The notes: a model not told the origin generated them from the letters alone. Numbered from the stretch's first letter, positions 1 to 9,207 are shown. The stretch: DNA of 64,000 nt from Neorhizobium tomejilense (GCA_002968845.1 PVBG01000007.1:186001-250000); one strand, 5' to 3'. Numbers and translations are program-made.

Positions 1-336
1 CCGGCGAATGCCGATGCGATCCCGACCGTGCAGAGCCGGGTCGATGCCTATGCGGCGACCGAGTTGACCGTTTCCGAACTCGCCAAGGGGCAGGCCAATG
101 TCGAGCAGGTTGCGCCGTTCAAGGATCCGATCGTCAAGGGCGCACCCGTCCGCAACTATGGCGGCTTTGCCTTCCGTCCGGAAGACAAGGAATTGCGCGA
201 CGCGTTCAACACCGCACTCATCGCGTTCCGAAAGACGGATGGCTACAAGAAGACCCTGATGAAGTATGGCCTGTCGGAACAGAGCATTGCGGCAGCAGCG
301 GAGAAGAAAGTCGCTGATCTCTGCTCCGGGAAGTAA
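1..336 (+). CDS. Amino-acid/ectoine-type ABC transporter substrate-binding protein, C-terminal part
   Basis: The frame is open from the first base and ends in TAA at 336, so only the last ~111 residues of a periplasmic type 2 binding protein are present. The visible part has the usual end of the SBP_bac_3 fold: a PIVKGAPVRNYGGFAFRPED strand region, then the helix where residues like LRDAFNTALIAFRKTDGY prepare the C-terminus. It is followed by two permeases and an ATPase in the same orientation, so it is the solute receptor of that importer. The EhuC-like permease suggests ectoine, hydroxyectoine or a polar amino acid as ligand. The ligand cannot be fixed from this fragment. Confidence 0.8.
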   Translation, partial: PANADAIPTVQSRVDAYAATELTVSELAKGQANVEQVAPFKDPIVKGAPVRNYGGFAFRPEDKELRDAFNTALIAFRKTDGYKKTLMKYGLSEQSIAAAAEKKVADLCSGK

Positions 337-342
337 CAAAAA

Positions 343-367
343 AGCGCCCGGTCCCGGACCGGGCGCT
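343..367. terminator. Intercistronic hairpin after the binding-protein gene
   Basis: An 11-bp perfect stem (AGCGCCCGGTC paired with GACCGGGCGCT) with a 3-nt loop lies just after the stop codon. There is no T-run on the + side, but an A-run precedes it. Such hairpins after binding-protein genes commonly protect the upstream mRNA and give partial read-through, so the binding protein is made in excess of the membrane subunits. This role is inferred from position. Confidence 0.6.
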
Positions 368-395
368 CCCCGCTTTCATTCGGAGAGATTGCCAG

Positions 396-1061
396 ATGAG
401 CTGGACAGCCTATCTGCCGATGCTTTGGCAAGGCGCTACCGTGACGATGACGATCACTTTGGCAGCGATCGTCTGCGGCGCGATGCTCGCCTTCGTTTTC
501 GGCATCCTGCGCGTCGAGGGAGGACCGATTTTGTCGGCCGTCGCGCTCTGTTACACGGAGGTGTTTCGTGGGACCTCGCTGTTCGTTCAGCTGTTCTGGT
601 TCTATTACGCGCTGCCACTGGTCGGTCTCAGCTTCGATCCGATCACCACCGGCATTCTGGTATTGGCCGCCCATGTCGGCGGCTATGGGGCCGAAATCGT
701 TCGAGGCGCCCTCGCATCGGTCTCCGTGCAGCAACTGGAGGCCGCCCGGGCATTGAATTTCAACCGTGCCCAGACCCTCTTTCGCATTTCGCTGCCACAA
801 GCCATCGTCGAAATGATGCCGGCCTTCGGAAACCTCGCCATCGAAACGCTGAAGCTGTCCTCGCTGGTGTCGTTGATCTCGATCGCCGATCTCACCTTCG
901 CGGCCCAATCCATTCGCAACATCACGCTGGACAGCGCAAGCATCTATTCGATCACGCTCGTATGCTACTTCGCCATGTCGCTCGTCCTGATGGCAGCCGT
1001 GCGCGTGATCGAGCATTTCGTGCGGCGCGGCGATGTCTTCCCTCGCTCGGCTCATTCATGA
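396..1061 (+). CDS. Polar amino-acid/ectoine ABC transporter permease (EhuC-like)
   Basis: 221-residue inner-membrane permease of the HisM/GlnP type. A GGAGAG ribosome site precedes the ATG. Hydrophobic segments lie near residues 13-38, 52-80 and 185-208. The segment EVFRGTSLFVQLFWFYY and the EAA loop (residues ~115-135, EAARALNFNRAQTLFRISLP) that docks on the ATPase are clear. The stretch ETLKLSSLVSLISIADLTFA is close to what is seen in EhuC of ectoine transporters. It lies between the binding protein and a second permease, so the two form a heterodimeric channel. The family is certain; the substrate is inferred. Confidence 0.85.
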   Translation: MSWTAYLPMLWQGATVTMTITLAAIVCGAMLAFVFGILRVEGGPILSAVALCYTEVFRGTSLFVQLFWFYYALPLVGLSFDPITTGILVLAAHVGGYGAEIVRGALASVSVQQLEAARALNFNRAQTLFRISLPQAIVEMMPAFGNLAIETLKLSSLVSLISIADLTFAAQSIRNITLDSASIYSITLVCYFAMSLVLMAAVRVIEHFVRRGDVFPRSAHS

Positions 1062-1074
1062 GGATCTTACCGCC

Positions 1075-1767
1075 ATGATGTATGGTTACGAATGGGACAC
1101 GACAACCTGGGTTACCTACACGACCTCGATCCTGCCAATCATTCTGATTGGTTTGACCGTCACGTTGAAGGCTGCAGCCGCTGGGTTCGCGATTGCACTG
1201 GTGCTCGGCCTGGTATTCGCCCTCTTGCGCCGAAGCCGCGTCAAGGTGATCTCCTGGACGACCGCCGTTATCGTTGAGTTCCTGCGCGATACGCCGCTTT
1301 TGGTGCAGCTGTTCTTCCTCTACTACGTGCTGCCCGATTTCGGTATCGTGCTCCCCGCCTTTCTGACCGGTGCGCTGGCGCTTGGTCTGCAATATGCGGC
1401 CTACACGTCGGAGGTCTATCGCGGCGGCATCGAAGCGGTGCATCACGGGCAATGGGAAGCGGCAACCGCCCTCAATATGACGCGCATGCAGGCCTATCGC
1501 GACATCATCCTGCCCCAGGCCGTTCCGCGAATAGTCCCTGCCATGGGCAACTATCTCGTGGCCATGATCAAGGAAACCCCGGTTCTCTCGGTGGTCACCG
1601 TTCTTGAGATGATGGGGCTTGCCAACATGATCGGCGAACGCACCTTCGAATATCTCGTGCCGCTGACGCTTGTCGGCCTGATCTTCCTTCTGCTGACGCT
1701 GATCTGCTCAGCAGGCCTCCACCGCTTGCATAAAGCTCTTCCAAAGGCAGGAATACCCTTGCGATGA
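1075..1767 (+). CDS. Polar amino-acid/ectoine ABC transporter permease (EhuD-like)
   Basis: Second permease of the importer, 230 residues from the ATG at 1075, which has an AGGA site about ten bases upstream. An earlier in-frame ATG at 1033 overlaps the previous gene and is less likely. It carries the same family marks: [20 protein letters not shown], the EAA loop around [20 protein letters not shown], and [16 protein letters not shown]. Its stop overlaps the ATPase start in ATGA, which indicates translational coupling. Pairing with the EhuC-like protein suggests uptake of ectoine or a related solute, although standard ehu operons place the ATPase first, so the order here differs. Confidence 0.85.
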   Translation: MMYGYEWDTTTWVTYTTSILPIILIGLTVTLKAAAAGFAIALVLGLVFALLRRSRVKVISWTTAVIVEFLRDTPLLVQLFFLYYVLPDFGIVLPAFLTGALALGLQYAAYTSEVYRGGIEAVHHGQWEAATALNMTRMQAYRDIILPQAVPRIVPAMGNYLVAMIKETPVLSVVTVLEMMGLANMIGERTFEYLVPLTLVGLIFLLLTLICSAGLHRLHKALPKAGIPLR

Positions 1768-2546
1768 CCAACAATATCGATCCGCCGCCCATCATCGAGT
1801 TTTCCGATGTCACCAAGCGCTTCGGGATTCTGACGGTGCTTGACCACTTCAATTTCTGCGTCGCGAAGGGCGAGAAAGTCACGCTTATCGGACCGTCAGG
1901 CTCCGGTAAATCGACGGTCCTGCGCATTCTTATGACACTCGAACCGTTCCAGGAAGGCAAGCTAACGCTTGCTGGCACGTCCTACCACGAGCAGGGCGGC
2001 AAGGGCCGGTTCCAGGCCTCGGAAAAACACCTGCGCCAGATCCGCAATCATGTCGGCATGGTCTTCCAGAGTTTCAATCTCTTTCCGCATATGACGGTGC
2101 TTCGCAACGTTGTCGAAGCGCCGGTGCGGGTATTGGGAATGGCGCGCGCGGAAGCCGAAGGGCGTGCGCTGGACCTGCTGCAGATGGTGGGGCTCGCGGA
2201 CAAGAAGGACCACTATCCGGTCCAGCTTTCCGGCGGGCAGCAGCAGCGTGTGGCAATTGCCCGTGCGCTTGCGATGCGCCCACGGGTTCTTCTTTTCGAT
2301 GAGCCGACATCCGCGCTTGATCCGCAACTGGTGGGCGAAGTGCTTTCGGTCATCCGCGCTCTGGCGCATGAACATGATCTCACTATGCTGATGGTCACCC
2401 ATGAGATGCGCTTTGCCCGAGAGGTGTCAGATCGCGTCTGCTTTTTCGATAAGGGGCGCATCTGCGAACAGGGTGCACCTGAAGAGATATTCGGCGCGCC
2501 GCGAATGGAGCGGACGCGCGAATTTCTGTCATCGGTTCTAGGGTAA
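1764..2546 (+). CDS. Amino-acid/ectoine ABC transporter ATP-binding protein (EhuA/GlnQ-like)
   Basis: 260-residue nucleotide-binding subunit. Walker [10 protein letters not shown] is at residues ~49-57, the signature [15 protein letters not shown] near 155, Walker [14 protein letters not shown] near 176, and the H-loop in MLMVTHEM near 210. This layout is typical of PAAT-family ATPases (GlnQ, HisP, EhuA). It starts four bases inside the preceding permease and ends the operon. No ectoine-degradation (eut) genes follow, so the importer may serve uptake for osmoprotection or for catabolism encoded elsewhere. Confidence 0.88.
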   Translation: MTNNIDPPPIIEFSDVTKRFGILTVLDHFNFCVAKGEKVTLIGPSGSGKSTVLRILMTLEPFQEGKLTLAGTSYHEQGGKGRFQASEKHLRQIRNHVGMVFQSFNLFPHMTVLRNVVEAPVRVLGMARAEAEGRALDLLQMVGLADKKDHYPVQLSGGQQQRVAIARALAMRPRVLLFDEPTSALDPQLVGEVLSVIRALAHEHDLTMLMVTHEMRFAREVSDRVCFFDKGRICEQGAPEEIFGAPRMERTREFLSSVLG

Positions 2547-2817
2547 CCAGTAAACCCCGCAGGGGGAGAGACAGGGGCGGAAGGCTTAGAAAAAAACCGC
2601 TGGAAAGAAGCTCTGGATAGGGTTGGAACCCACGATCCTGTGGGCCACAATCCATATCTTCGTAGGCGTCCGGTCAGGATACTTCGCGCGCCCCTTCGCT
2701 TTCACGCGCGGCTCGATAGGATCAAGGACGTAAGCGAACGAATGCTCTGGGAAGCGCTTCGCATGTTCGTTCGCGATCGTCTGGTCCTGCGGCAATTGCA
2801 TCCGACAGTCCCGCCAC

Positions 2818-2931
2818 ATGGCACTTGCCCGGGGATTGGGCGAGAAAGAGGCGGCAGACCTGCTCGGCATCAGCGAGCCGACCGGGCGCTCGCATCTAGC
2901 AATCCGATCGCCGGTCGGCATTCAGTGCTAA
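2818..2931 (+). pseudogene. LuxR-type helix-turn-helix fragment
   Basis: A 37-codon stretch reads MALARGLGEKEAADLLGISE followed by PTGRSHLAIRS and a stop. This resembles the recognition part of a LuxR C-terminal HTH (GLxxKEAADLLGISEPTVRSHL), with V replaced by G. No N-terminal domain or rest of the HTH is found on either side, and the flanks from 2547 to 2817 hold no gene I can support. It is read as a decayed regulator fragment, probably left from a rearrangement that also truncated the neighbouring kinase. The match is by eye over about 25 residues. Confidence 0.35.
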
Positions 2932-2954
2932 ATCGCGTCAAGGACCAATGTGCA

Positions 2955-3518
2955 TCAATGATCGCGCATGCCGCGGTAGGTGTCCTGCAGGTCGAGGAAC
3001 GTCCTGTAGCGCTTTGCATGAATGTCCTGCGCCGACAGATCGGGGCCGATACTCTCACCCAGATTGGACATTCTGCACATGGCTGACTCGAGACTGGGCA
3101 CGTGCCCCGCCGCAACCGCACCCAGGATGGCTGCGCCAAGCAGGACCGGCTCGTCCGTATCGACGGTGGCGATGGCGATGCCGGCAGCATCGGCGAGCAT
3201 CTGCCGGACCAACCGGCTTCGTGCCGCCCCTCCACTGACCACGACCGTTGTAATGGCGATGCCCTTGGCACGGAGCGCATCGAGGATCTGCCTGAGGCCG
3301 TAACCAATGGACGCCAGACCGGCAAGATAGAGGCGCACGAGGCTGAGCTCGTCCGCATCAAGGCCGAGCCCGGCGATGACGGCCCGAGCCTGCGGGTCTG
3401 CAAGAGGTGCACGATTGCCGAGGAATTTGGGCACGATATGCAGCCCCTTTACGATGTCGGTGATCGAGAGGTCGGATGAGAAGGGCGATCCTCTTGGGAT
3501 CGTCCCTGAAAGCCTCAT
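2955..3518 (-). pseudogene. FGGY-family carbohydrate kinase, C-terminal fragment
   Basis: About 187 codons encode the end of an FGGY pentulose/ribulokinase-type sugar kinase. LHIVPKFLGNRAPLADPQAR opens the FGGY_C domain, VVVSGGAARSRLVRQMLADA is the nucleotide-binding loop, and DTDEPVLLGAAILGAVAAGH follows. Family members are usually ~500-550 residues, so roughly the first two thirds are missing. The similarity starts near residue 20, suggesting a breakpoint around 3460-3480; upstream sequence to 3700 gives no kinase N-terminus in any frame. The remaining piece lacks the sugar- and catalytic-Asp-bearing N-terminal domain and cannot be an active kinase. Confidence 0.7.
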
Positions 3519-3707
3519 TCGGCTAGCGAATTGAATTGTCCTGGTTTCGCCTGCACGGCCCGGCTGTGATGCCCGATCGGAATAGCCAATAACGAACTGG
3601 GCCGATCGACATCATCCAGCCCGCCGGGCGCAATTGGTCGGAAGTCTCACTCATCGCCATAAGGGCTTCCTTGTGCCGATCGGCAACTTTCCTGATCACG
3701 CTCGGCG

Positions 3708-5207
3708 CTATTCCGTAAAGGCCTCTTCCCGTTTACGGCTGATGCTCGGCGACAGCACCAGCGCAAGGACAACGACGGCGAAGATCAACAGCGAGAGACT
3801 GAGCGGGCTGCGCAAGAAGATCGACGGATCTCCTTGGCTGATGAGCATGGCACGCCGCAGGTTCTCTTCAAGCATCGGCCCCAGAATGAAGCCTAGGAGC
3901 AGCGGCGCCGGCTCGAATCGCATCTTGCTGAGCGCAAAGCCAATGACGCTGAAACCTGCCATGACGAACACGTCGAAGACGCTGTTATTGATGCTGTAGG
4001 CGCCGATGCAGCAGAAGCCGATAATTGCGGGAAACAACAGATGGTAAGGTACCGTCAGCATCCGCACCCATAGCCCGATAAGCGGCAAGTTGAGGATGAC
4101 AAGCATGAGATTGCCCGACCACATCGAAACGATCATGCCCCAGAACAATGCCGGCTCGTCCGAGATCACGTTGGGGCCGGGCGTGATGCCCTGCAGGATC
4201 ATGGCCCCCACCATCAGAGCCATGACTGGGTTACCGGGAATTCCGAGCGTCAGCATCGGAATGAACGAAGTCTGCGCCCCAGCATTGTTGGCGGATTCGG
4301 GCGCCGCGACCCCCTCGATCGCCCCCTTGCCGAACTCGGCCCGGTTCGGGGATATTCGCTTTTCCATTGCATAGGATGCGAAGGATGCGAGCATCGCGCC
4401 GCCTCCGGGCAGAACACCGAGAAAGGATCCGAGCGCCGTGCCGCGCAGAACCGGGGCGATAATGCGCTTAAAATCGCTCATCGTCAGCATCAGGCCGGTC
4501 ACGCGCTTGACGCCAACCGAACGTTCCTGCTCGCTTTCGAGATTGCGAAGGATCTCGCAGATCCCGAATATGCCCATGCTGACCGCGACGAAGTTGAGCC
4601 CGTCATAAAGTTCGGGGATGTCGAAGACATAACGTGGGGTACCGCTCTCGACGTCGGTGCCGACGGTGCCAAGCATCAGCCCAAAAACGATCATAGCCAT
4701 CGCCTTGAGCAACGACCCGCTGGCGAGCGCCACAGAGGCAACCAGCCCCAGGACCATCAGCGAAAAATACTCGGCAGGCCCGAAATTCAATGCGACCGCA
4801 GCCAGAGGGGGGGCTGCCATCGCGAGTAGGATTGTCGCCACCGTCCCGGCGAAGAAGGAGCCAAGTGCAGCCGTCGCCAGCGCCGCACCGGCACGCCCGT
4901 TTCGCGCCATCTGATAGCCGTCTATCGCGGTCACGACGGACGAGCTCTCGCCCGGAAGATTGATGAGAATGGCCGTTGTCGAACCGCCGTATTGCGCGCC
5001 GTAGAAGATGCCCGCAAGCATGATGAGTGCTGATTCCGGCGGCAGTCCGAACGTGATCGGCAGCAGCATGGCAATCGTCGCCGTTGGCCCGAGCCCCGGC
5101 AACACGCCGATCGCTGTCCCAAGCAGGCACCCGACGAAGCCGTAGAGCAGATTCATCGGCAAGAATGCGGTCGAGGCGCCGAGCCAGAGGTTCGAGAAGA
5201 TGTCCAT
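3708..5207 (-). CDS. tctA: Tripartite tricarboxylate transporter large permease TctA
   Basis: 499-residue, highly hydrophobic large permease of the tripartite tricarboxylate transporter (TTT) family, with about twelve membrane segments. The family signature GxxxGxxPGLGPT appears as GTAIGVLPGLGPTATIAMLL near residues 31-50 and recurs as GSFLGVLPGGGAM near 260; ALIMLAGIFYGAQYGGSTTA is also typical. The ATG at 5207 is preferred over a TTG two codons upstream. It is last in a tctC-tctB-tctA operon and forms the Na+- or H+-coupled channel loaded by the TctC receptor. The neighbouring dehydratase suggests a sugar di-acid rather than citrate as substrate. Confidence 0.93.
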   Translation of the reverse strand: MDIFSNLWLGASTAFLPMNLLYGFVGCLLGTAIGVLPGLGPTATIAMLLPITFGLPPESALIMLAGIFYGAQYGGSTTAILINLPGESSSVVTAIDGYQMARNGRAGAALATAALGSFFAGTVATILLAMAAPPLAAVALNFGPAEYFSLMVLGLVASVALASGSLLKAMAMIVFGLMLGTVGTDVESGTPRYVFDIPELYDGLNFVAVSMGIFGICEILRNLESEQERSVGVKRVTGLMLTMSDFKRIIAPVLRGTALGSFLGVLPGGGAMLASFASYAMEKRISPNRAEFGKGAIEGVAAPESANNAGAQTSFIPMLTLGIPGNPVMALMVGAMILQGITPGPNVISDEPALFWGMIVSMWSGNLMLVILNLPLIGLWVRMLTVPYHLLFPAIIGFCCIGAYSINNSVFDVFVMAGFSVIGFALSKMRFEPAPLLLGFILGPMLEENLRRAMLISQGDPSIFLRSPLSLSLLIFAVVVLALVLSPSISRKREEAFTE

Positions 5208-5246
5208 AAGCAATCCAATCCGGTTTCGTCGGCCTCGCTGGGAGGG

Positions 5247-5726
5247 TTATGAAAGGTCGCCGAGAAAAGGGACCCACGGTCCGAACGCGCTGATGGGGAG
5301 CGACAAAAGCCGCGTGAACAGCAAGACCGAGCAGACCGCCAGGAACAGGCCGAGGAGGATGGAATGGCGCCAGTTGGCGTATCGGCTGGCAGTCGCGACG
5401 CCGACGATCAGGAAAAACATTGTCGGCGCCAAACCCAGTCCGGAGAGCAGCACACCGAATCCTATTGGCGCGAGGATGACCAGAAAATAAGCCTTCCAAT
5501 TCGGCCTCTGGGGCTCCACTCTCTCAGCCTCGACCACCAGGGACTGAAGGATGATGAGCGCGCCTATCGCCATCAGAACCAGGCTCAGCGCCGTGGGAAA
5601 ATAGCCCGGCCCCATCTGGAAGGAGTTTCCAACCTCCAGGTTGCGACCGAACCAGATAAATAGCAGACCCGCAAAGATCATCGTCACGCCGCCGACGAAG
5701 TCGCGGCCATTTCTTATCTTCAACAT
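5247..5726 (-). CDS. tctB: Tripartite tricarboxylate transporter small permease TctB
   Basis: 159-residue small membrane subunit of the TTT transporter. Four hydrophobic segments are seen at residues ~9-26, 37-58, 78-115 (two, split) and 120-145. The motif MGPGYFPTALSLVLMAIGALII near residues 38-59 is the hallmark of TctB proteins. It lies 39 bp upstream of tctA and 58 bp downstream of tctC. TctB has no known catalytic role; it completes the membrane complex with TctA. Confidence 0.9.
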   Translation of the reverse strand: MLKIRNGRDFVGGVTMIFAGLLFIWFGRNLEVGNSFQMGPGYFPTALSLVLMAIGALIILQSLVVEAERVEPQRPNWKAYFLVILAPIGFGVLLSGLGLAPTMFFLIVGVATASRYANWRHSILLGLFLAVCSVLLFTRLLSLPISAFGPWVPFLGDLS

Positions 5727-5784
5727 GGCATGACACTCGCGTGGAAAGATGAGCCGGTCGGGCGTTAGCCCGACCGGCGCCTAC

Positions 5785-6765
5785 TCATTGAGGCGGAACG
5801 TTGGCGGCCTTGATCACCTCGGCCCACTTTGCCGTTTCCGTGGCGATGAAGGCCTTGAACTCGGTCGACGTGTTGCCGACCGGGGTCGCACCCATGCCTT
5901 CCAGCTTCGCCTTCATGGCCGGCTCTGCAAGAATAGCCTGAACCTCTTTGCTGAGCTTCTCGACGATTTCCGGCGGCGTGCCGGGAGGCGCAAAGATGCC
6001 GTGCCAGGACGTTGCTTCGAACCCGGGAATGATGCTCGCCATTGTCGGCACTTCCGGCAGAAGAGCCGCTTTATCGAGACTGGTCACAGCGAGTGCGCGC
6101 ACCTTGCCGGCCTTCACTTGCTGCGCTGCCGTCGGAATATTGTCGAACATCATGTCAACATGGCCCGCAACCACATCGAGAATGGCCTGGCTGCTTCCCT
6201 TGTAGGGAATGTGGGTCATCTTGATGCCTGCCTTGGTGGCCAAAAGCTCGCCGGCTAGATGTATCGACGTGCCGACGCCCGACGAAGCATAGGTGTGCTT
6301 GCCTGGCTCCTTCTTGAGAAGCTCGATAAGCTCCTCGACGGAGGTCGCCTTGATCTTGTCCGGATTGACCACCAGAACGTTCGGCAAGGTCGCGATGAGC
6401 GAGATCGGCGCAAAACCCTTCTCCTTGTCGTAAGGCAAGGTCTTGTAAAGCGTCTGGTTGATGGCGTTTGAACTTACCGTGCCCATGCCGATCGTATAGC
6501 CATCCGGCTTCGACCGCGCGAGATCGCCAAGACCCACATTGCCGCCCGCACCGGGCTTGTTCTCGACGATAAATCGCTGCCCCAACCGCTTGTCCAATTG
6601 TTCGGCCACGAGGCGGCCGAATGTATCGGTATTCCCTCCCGCGGCGAACGGCACGACCACCGTCACGGTCCTGGATGGATAGTCATCGGCGCGGCTCGAC
6701 TGCATGCTTGTCGCGCATATTGCAGCCACAACGGCCGCAAACGTCGTGAAACGCTTGAAGTGCAT
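5785..6765 (-). CDS. tctC: Tripartite tricarboxylate transporter substrate-binding protein (Bug family)
   Basis: 326-residue periplasmic receptor with an N-terminal signal peptide ending near AICATSMQSSRA (residue ~26). Bug-family features follow: DDYPSRTVTVVVPFAAGGNT, where the PFAAGG loop contacts the carboxylate ligand, then IVENKPGAGGNVG, and HIPYKGSSQAILDVVAGHVD with FDNIPTA. An AAGGAGG-like ribosome site sits directly before the ATG. It is the first gene of tctCBA, and its promoter region contains a LacI-type operator shared with a divergent LacI regulator. The genes across the regulator suggest a galactarate or related sugar-acid ligand. Confidence 0.92.
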   Translation of the reverse strand: MHFKRFTTFAAVVAAICATSMQSSRADDYPSRTVTVVVPFAAGGNTDTFGRLVAEQLDKRLGQRFIVENKPGAGGNVGLGDLARSKPDGYTIGMGTVSSNAINQTLYKTLPYDKEKGFAPISLIATLPNVLVVNPDKIKATSVEELIELLKKEPGKHTYASSGVGTSIHLAGELLATKAGIKMTHIPYKGSSQAILDVVAGHVDMMFDNIPTAAQQVKAGKVRALAVTSLDKAALLPEVPTMASIIPGFEATSWHGIFAPPGTPPEIVEKLSKEVQAILAEPAMKAKLEGMGATPVGNTSTEFKAFIATETAKWAEVIKAANVPPQ

Positions 6766-6835
6766 AGAACTTCCTCCTTGCTTGGCCTCCAGCCAGCCTC
6801 ATAAACCCACTCTCTCCACACCTCCCGGAGAGTAA

Positions 6836-6849
6836 TGGAAGCGCTTTCA
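6836..6849. promoter_or_regulatory. LacI/GalR-type operator
   Basis: TGGAAGCGCTTTCA is a near-perfect 14-bp palindrome with the CG-centred AAGCGCTT core typical of LacI/GalR operators. It lies 71 bp upstream of tctC and about 155 bp before the divergent LacI gene. A second, weaker half-site (TGAAAGCG, 6969-6976) sits just before the regulator start. The regulator at 7003 most likely binds here to repress tctCBA and perhaps itself. Confidence 0.6.
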
Positions 6850-7002
6850 TTGTAACTTCAAAATCCTGCTCCGCAAGCATGAGTGGCAAAATTTATATCA
6901 CGTGAATTCAGTGTGTTATCTAGTTTCCTTGAATATTCTGCAGCTTAGGCACTTGCCTGTGAGTCCAATGAAAGCGTAACTCATTTGGCAGGGATGGCGA
7001 AT

Positions 7003-8028
7003 ATGACAGGTCACGATAAAAACAGAAGAAATCCGACGAATGGGCCGGTAACGCTTGCCGATGTCGCAAGGCTTGCCAACGTATCTCCTGTCACCGTCTC
7101 ACGAGCCATCAACACGCCAAATCTGGTCAAGCCGCAAACGCTGGAAGCAATCGGCCGCGTCATCGCAAGGACCGGATACGTGCCCAATCTCCTGGCCGGG
7201 GGGCTCGCCTCACGAAGAACGAGGTTGATCGCTGCGATCGTGCCGTCGGTCGCCAGCACGATCTTCGCAGAGACTATAGAGGGCCTCAACGCCGAGCTTG
7301 TTTCCGCCGGCTACCAACTCTTGCTTGGATTGTCCGGCTACGATGCCCAACGAGAGCTCGAACTGACCCGCGCAATCCTCGCCCGCCGTCCCGACGGCAT
7401 TATCCTGACTGGAATCTCCCATCTGAAAGAGACGCGCACGATGCTGACCGGGGCAGGATTGCCGATCGTCGAGATCTGGGACTCGACGCCGTCGCCGCTC
7501 GATACGGCCGTCGGTTTCTCGCACCTGGCCGTGGGCGCCCTGGTCGCCGAGCATCTTTTGGCCAAGGGATATGACCGTTATGCCCAGATCGGCGCGAATG
7601 ACCCGCGCGCAGTCCAACGCCGCGACGGATTCGTCAATCGTCTGGCGGGAATTGCGGAGGTGGAGTTGCCGGCGCTCGATATGAACTCTCCATCGACGTT
7701 TAGCGACGGACGGGCCGCGATGGCGCGGCTTTTGGACCGGGGACACGGCACGCTCGGCGTCTTCTGCTCGTCGGATGTAGTAGCACACGGGGCACTGGCC
7801 GAAGCCCATTTCCAAGGCTGCAGGATACCGGAGGACCTGGCGATCATCGGCTTTGGCGATTTCGATTTTGCTCCGCACACGCATCCTCCGCTAACGACCG
7901 TCCGCATCGATCGCCGCGACATCGGCACCAAGGCGGCGCAATCGATCTTGAAAAAAATCGCCGGCAGCGAGGATGTGGGCGCCATGATCAATATCGATTT
8001 CCACATCGTCGCGCGGGGAACTGCCTGA
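7003..8028 (+). CDS. LacI-family transcriptional regulator (sugar-acid module)
   Basis: 341-residue LacI/GalR repressor. The N-terminal HTH reads LADVARLANVSPVTVSRAIN with the hinge helix around PNLLAGGLASRRTRLIAAIV. The effector domain of periplasmic-binding-protein type 1 fold follows, including the C-terminal IIGFGDFDFAPHTHPPLTTV segment. ATG at 7003 has AGGG nine bases upstream; ATG 6994 and TTG 6985 are in frame and possible. It is divergent from tctCBA and convergent with the galactarate-type dehydratase, so it probably senses a sugar acid and controls both. The proteins closest in style are GntR/IdnR-like gluconate repressors. Confidence 0.88.
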   Translation: MTGHDKNRRNPTNGPVTLADVARLANVSPVTVSRAINTPNLVKPQTLEAIGRVIARTGYVPNLLAGGLASRRTRLIAAIVPSVASTIFAETIEGLNAELVSAGYQLLLGLSGYDAQRELELTRAILARRPDGIILTGISHLKETRTMLTGAGLPIVEIWDSTPSPLDTAVGFSHLAVGALVAEHLLAKGYDRYAQIGANDPRAVQRRDGFVNRLAGIAEVELPALDMNSPSTFSDGRAAMARLLDRGHGTLGVFCSSDVVAHGALAEAHFQGCRIPEDLAIIGFGDFDFAPHTHPPLTTVRIDRRDIGTKAAQSILKKIAGSEDVGAMINIDFHIVARGTA

Positions 8029-8031
8029 CAT

Positions 8032-8047
8032 GCGACCTTAAGGTCGC
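8032..8047. terminator. Palindromic hairpin between convergent genes
   Basis: GCGACCTTAAGGTCGC is a perfect 16-bp palindrome placed between the end of the LacI gene (8028) and the end of the dehydratase, whose last codons it overlaps. A bidirectional terminator is the simplest reading, although a clear T-run is missing on both sides. Confidence 0.4.
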
Positions 8048-9207
8048 TTGCCGAACTCCGCCGTTCCCCTTGTCCAATGATGCGACTGCTCGGAAAGCGT
8101 GATTCCCAATCCCGGACGGGTCGGCACCGCCATGCGGCCGTCCTTGATCTCCAGCCGCTCGTTGAACAGCGGATCGAGCCAGTCGAAATGTTCGACCCAA
8201 GATTCAAGCTCGTAAGCTGCCGCCAAGTGCAAATGGATTTCCATGGCAAAATGCGGCGCCAGTTGCAGCTTTTTCGCCTCCGCCAGCGCACAGATCTTCA
8301 GGAACTGGGTAATGCCGCCTACCCGCGGCGCGTCCGGCTGGATGAAATCAACGGAATTGTTCTGGATAAGAGAGGCATGCTCAAGAACGCTTGCCAGCAT
8401 TTCGCCGGTCGCGATCGGCGTGTCCAACTGCGCCGCAAGCGCCGCATGCCCTTCGACATCATATGCGTCGAGCGGCTCCTCGATCCAGGTAAGGTTATAA
8501 GGCTCCATCAGGCGGCCGAAGCGCATGGCGCTCGGCCGGTCCCATTGCTGGTTTGCGTCGACCATCATGGCTGCCCGGCCACCGATGCGGTCGTGAACTG
8601 CCGCCACGCGCTTCAGGTCGATATTCATGTCCGGCTGACCGACCTTGATCTTGATGCCGCCGATGCCGGCCGCGATCGACTGCTCGACGTTTTCGAGAAC
8701 CTCTTCGATCGGAGAAGAAAGAAACCCGCCGGAGGTGTTGTAGCATCTGACGGAATCACGGTGTGCGCCCAGCAGCTTTGCGAGCGGCAGACCCGCGCGC
8801 TTGGCTTTGAGATCCCACAAGGCCACGTCGAAAGCGGCGATCGCTTGGATGGCAAGACCGCTACGACCGACGGAGGCTCCGGCCCAGCAGAGTTTGTTCC
8901 AGAGCTTGCCGATATCGTTCGGATCTTCACCGATTAAAACCTCGGCGATCTCCTTTGCATGCTCGTACTGGCCGGGACCGCCTGCACGCTTGGAATAACT
9001 GAACCCGATGCCGCTATGCCCCTGCTGCGTCTCTATTTCTGCGAACAGGAACGCAACCTCGGTCAGCGGCTTCTGCCGGCCGGTCAGCACCTTTGCATCG
9101 CTGATCGGCGTTTTCAGCGGCAGGAAGATCGAGGAAAGCTTGATCCAGGCGATGCTGTCTGCACCGCCGATTTGTTGGGTTGAGCCCGTTGTCGAGTGCG
9201 TATCCAT
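8038..9207 (-). CDS. Enolase-superfamily L-talarate/galactarate dehydratase
   Basis: 389-residue member of the mandelate racemase subgroup. Catalytic and metal residues are visible: the KxK motif (K186, K188 in GGIKIKVG), metal ligands D217 (with N219), E243 and E269 (ATGEM), and the His-Asp dyad H319 (LAPHF) with D292 (PDAPR). The KxK plus His pattern and overall sequence match L-talarate/galactarate dehydratases, which convert both acids to 5-keto-4-deoxy-D-glucarate. ATG 9207 is chosen; in-frame starts at 9222 and 9261 exist. It sits beside a TTT transporter and LacI regulator and is divergent from a LysR gene, supporting a sugar di-acid pathway. A glucarate or other acid-sugar dehydratase cannot be fully excluded. 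Confidence 0.82.
   Translation of the reverse strand: MDTHSTTGSTQQIGGADSIAWIKLSSIFLPLKTPISDAKVLTGRQKPLTEVAFLFAEIETQQGHSGIGFSYSKRAGGPGQYEHAKEIAEVLIGEDPNDIGKLWNKLCWAGASVGRSGLAIQAIAAFDVALWDLKAKRAGLPLAKLLGAHRDSVRCYNTSGGFLSSPIEEVLENVEQSIAAGIGGIKIKVGQPDMNIDLKRVAAVHDRIGGRAAMMVDANQQWDRPSAMRFGRLMEPYNLTWIEEPLDAYDVEGHAALAAQLDTPIATGEMLASVLEHASLIQNNSVDFIQPDAPRVGGITQFLKICALAEAKKLQLAPHFAMEIHLHLAAAYELESWVEHFDWLDPLFNERLEIKDGRMAVPTRPGLGITLSEQSHHWTRGTAEFGKRP

Noticed and set aside
243..1055. Long minus-strand open frame opposite the EhuC-like permease
   Set aside because: It is the antisense of a clear permease, is rich in Arg/Gln/His as expected from a shadow of a GC-rich gene, and has no ribosome site.
2615..2655. 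tRNA 3'-end-like sequence (GTGGGTTCCAACCC on the minus strand)
   Set aside because: The T-arm consensus GGTTCRANYCC is not met (C where R is needed) and no acceptor stem or other arms can be folded, so a tRNA or attachment site is not supported.
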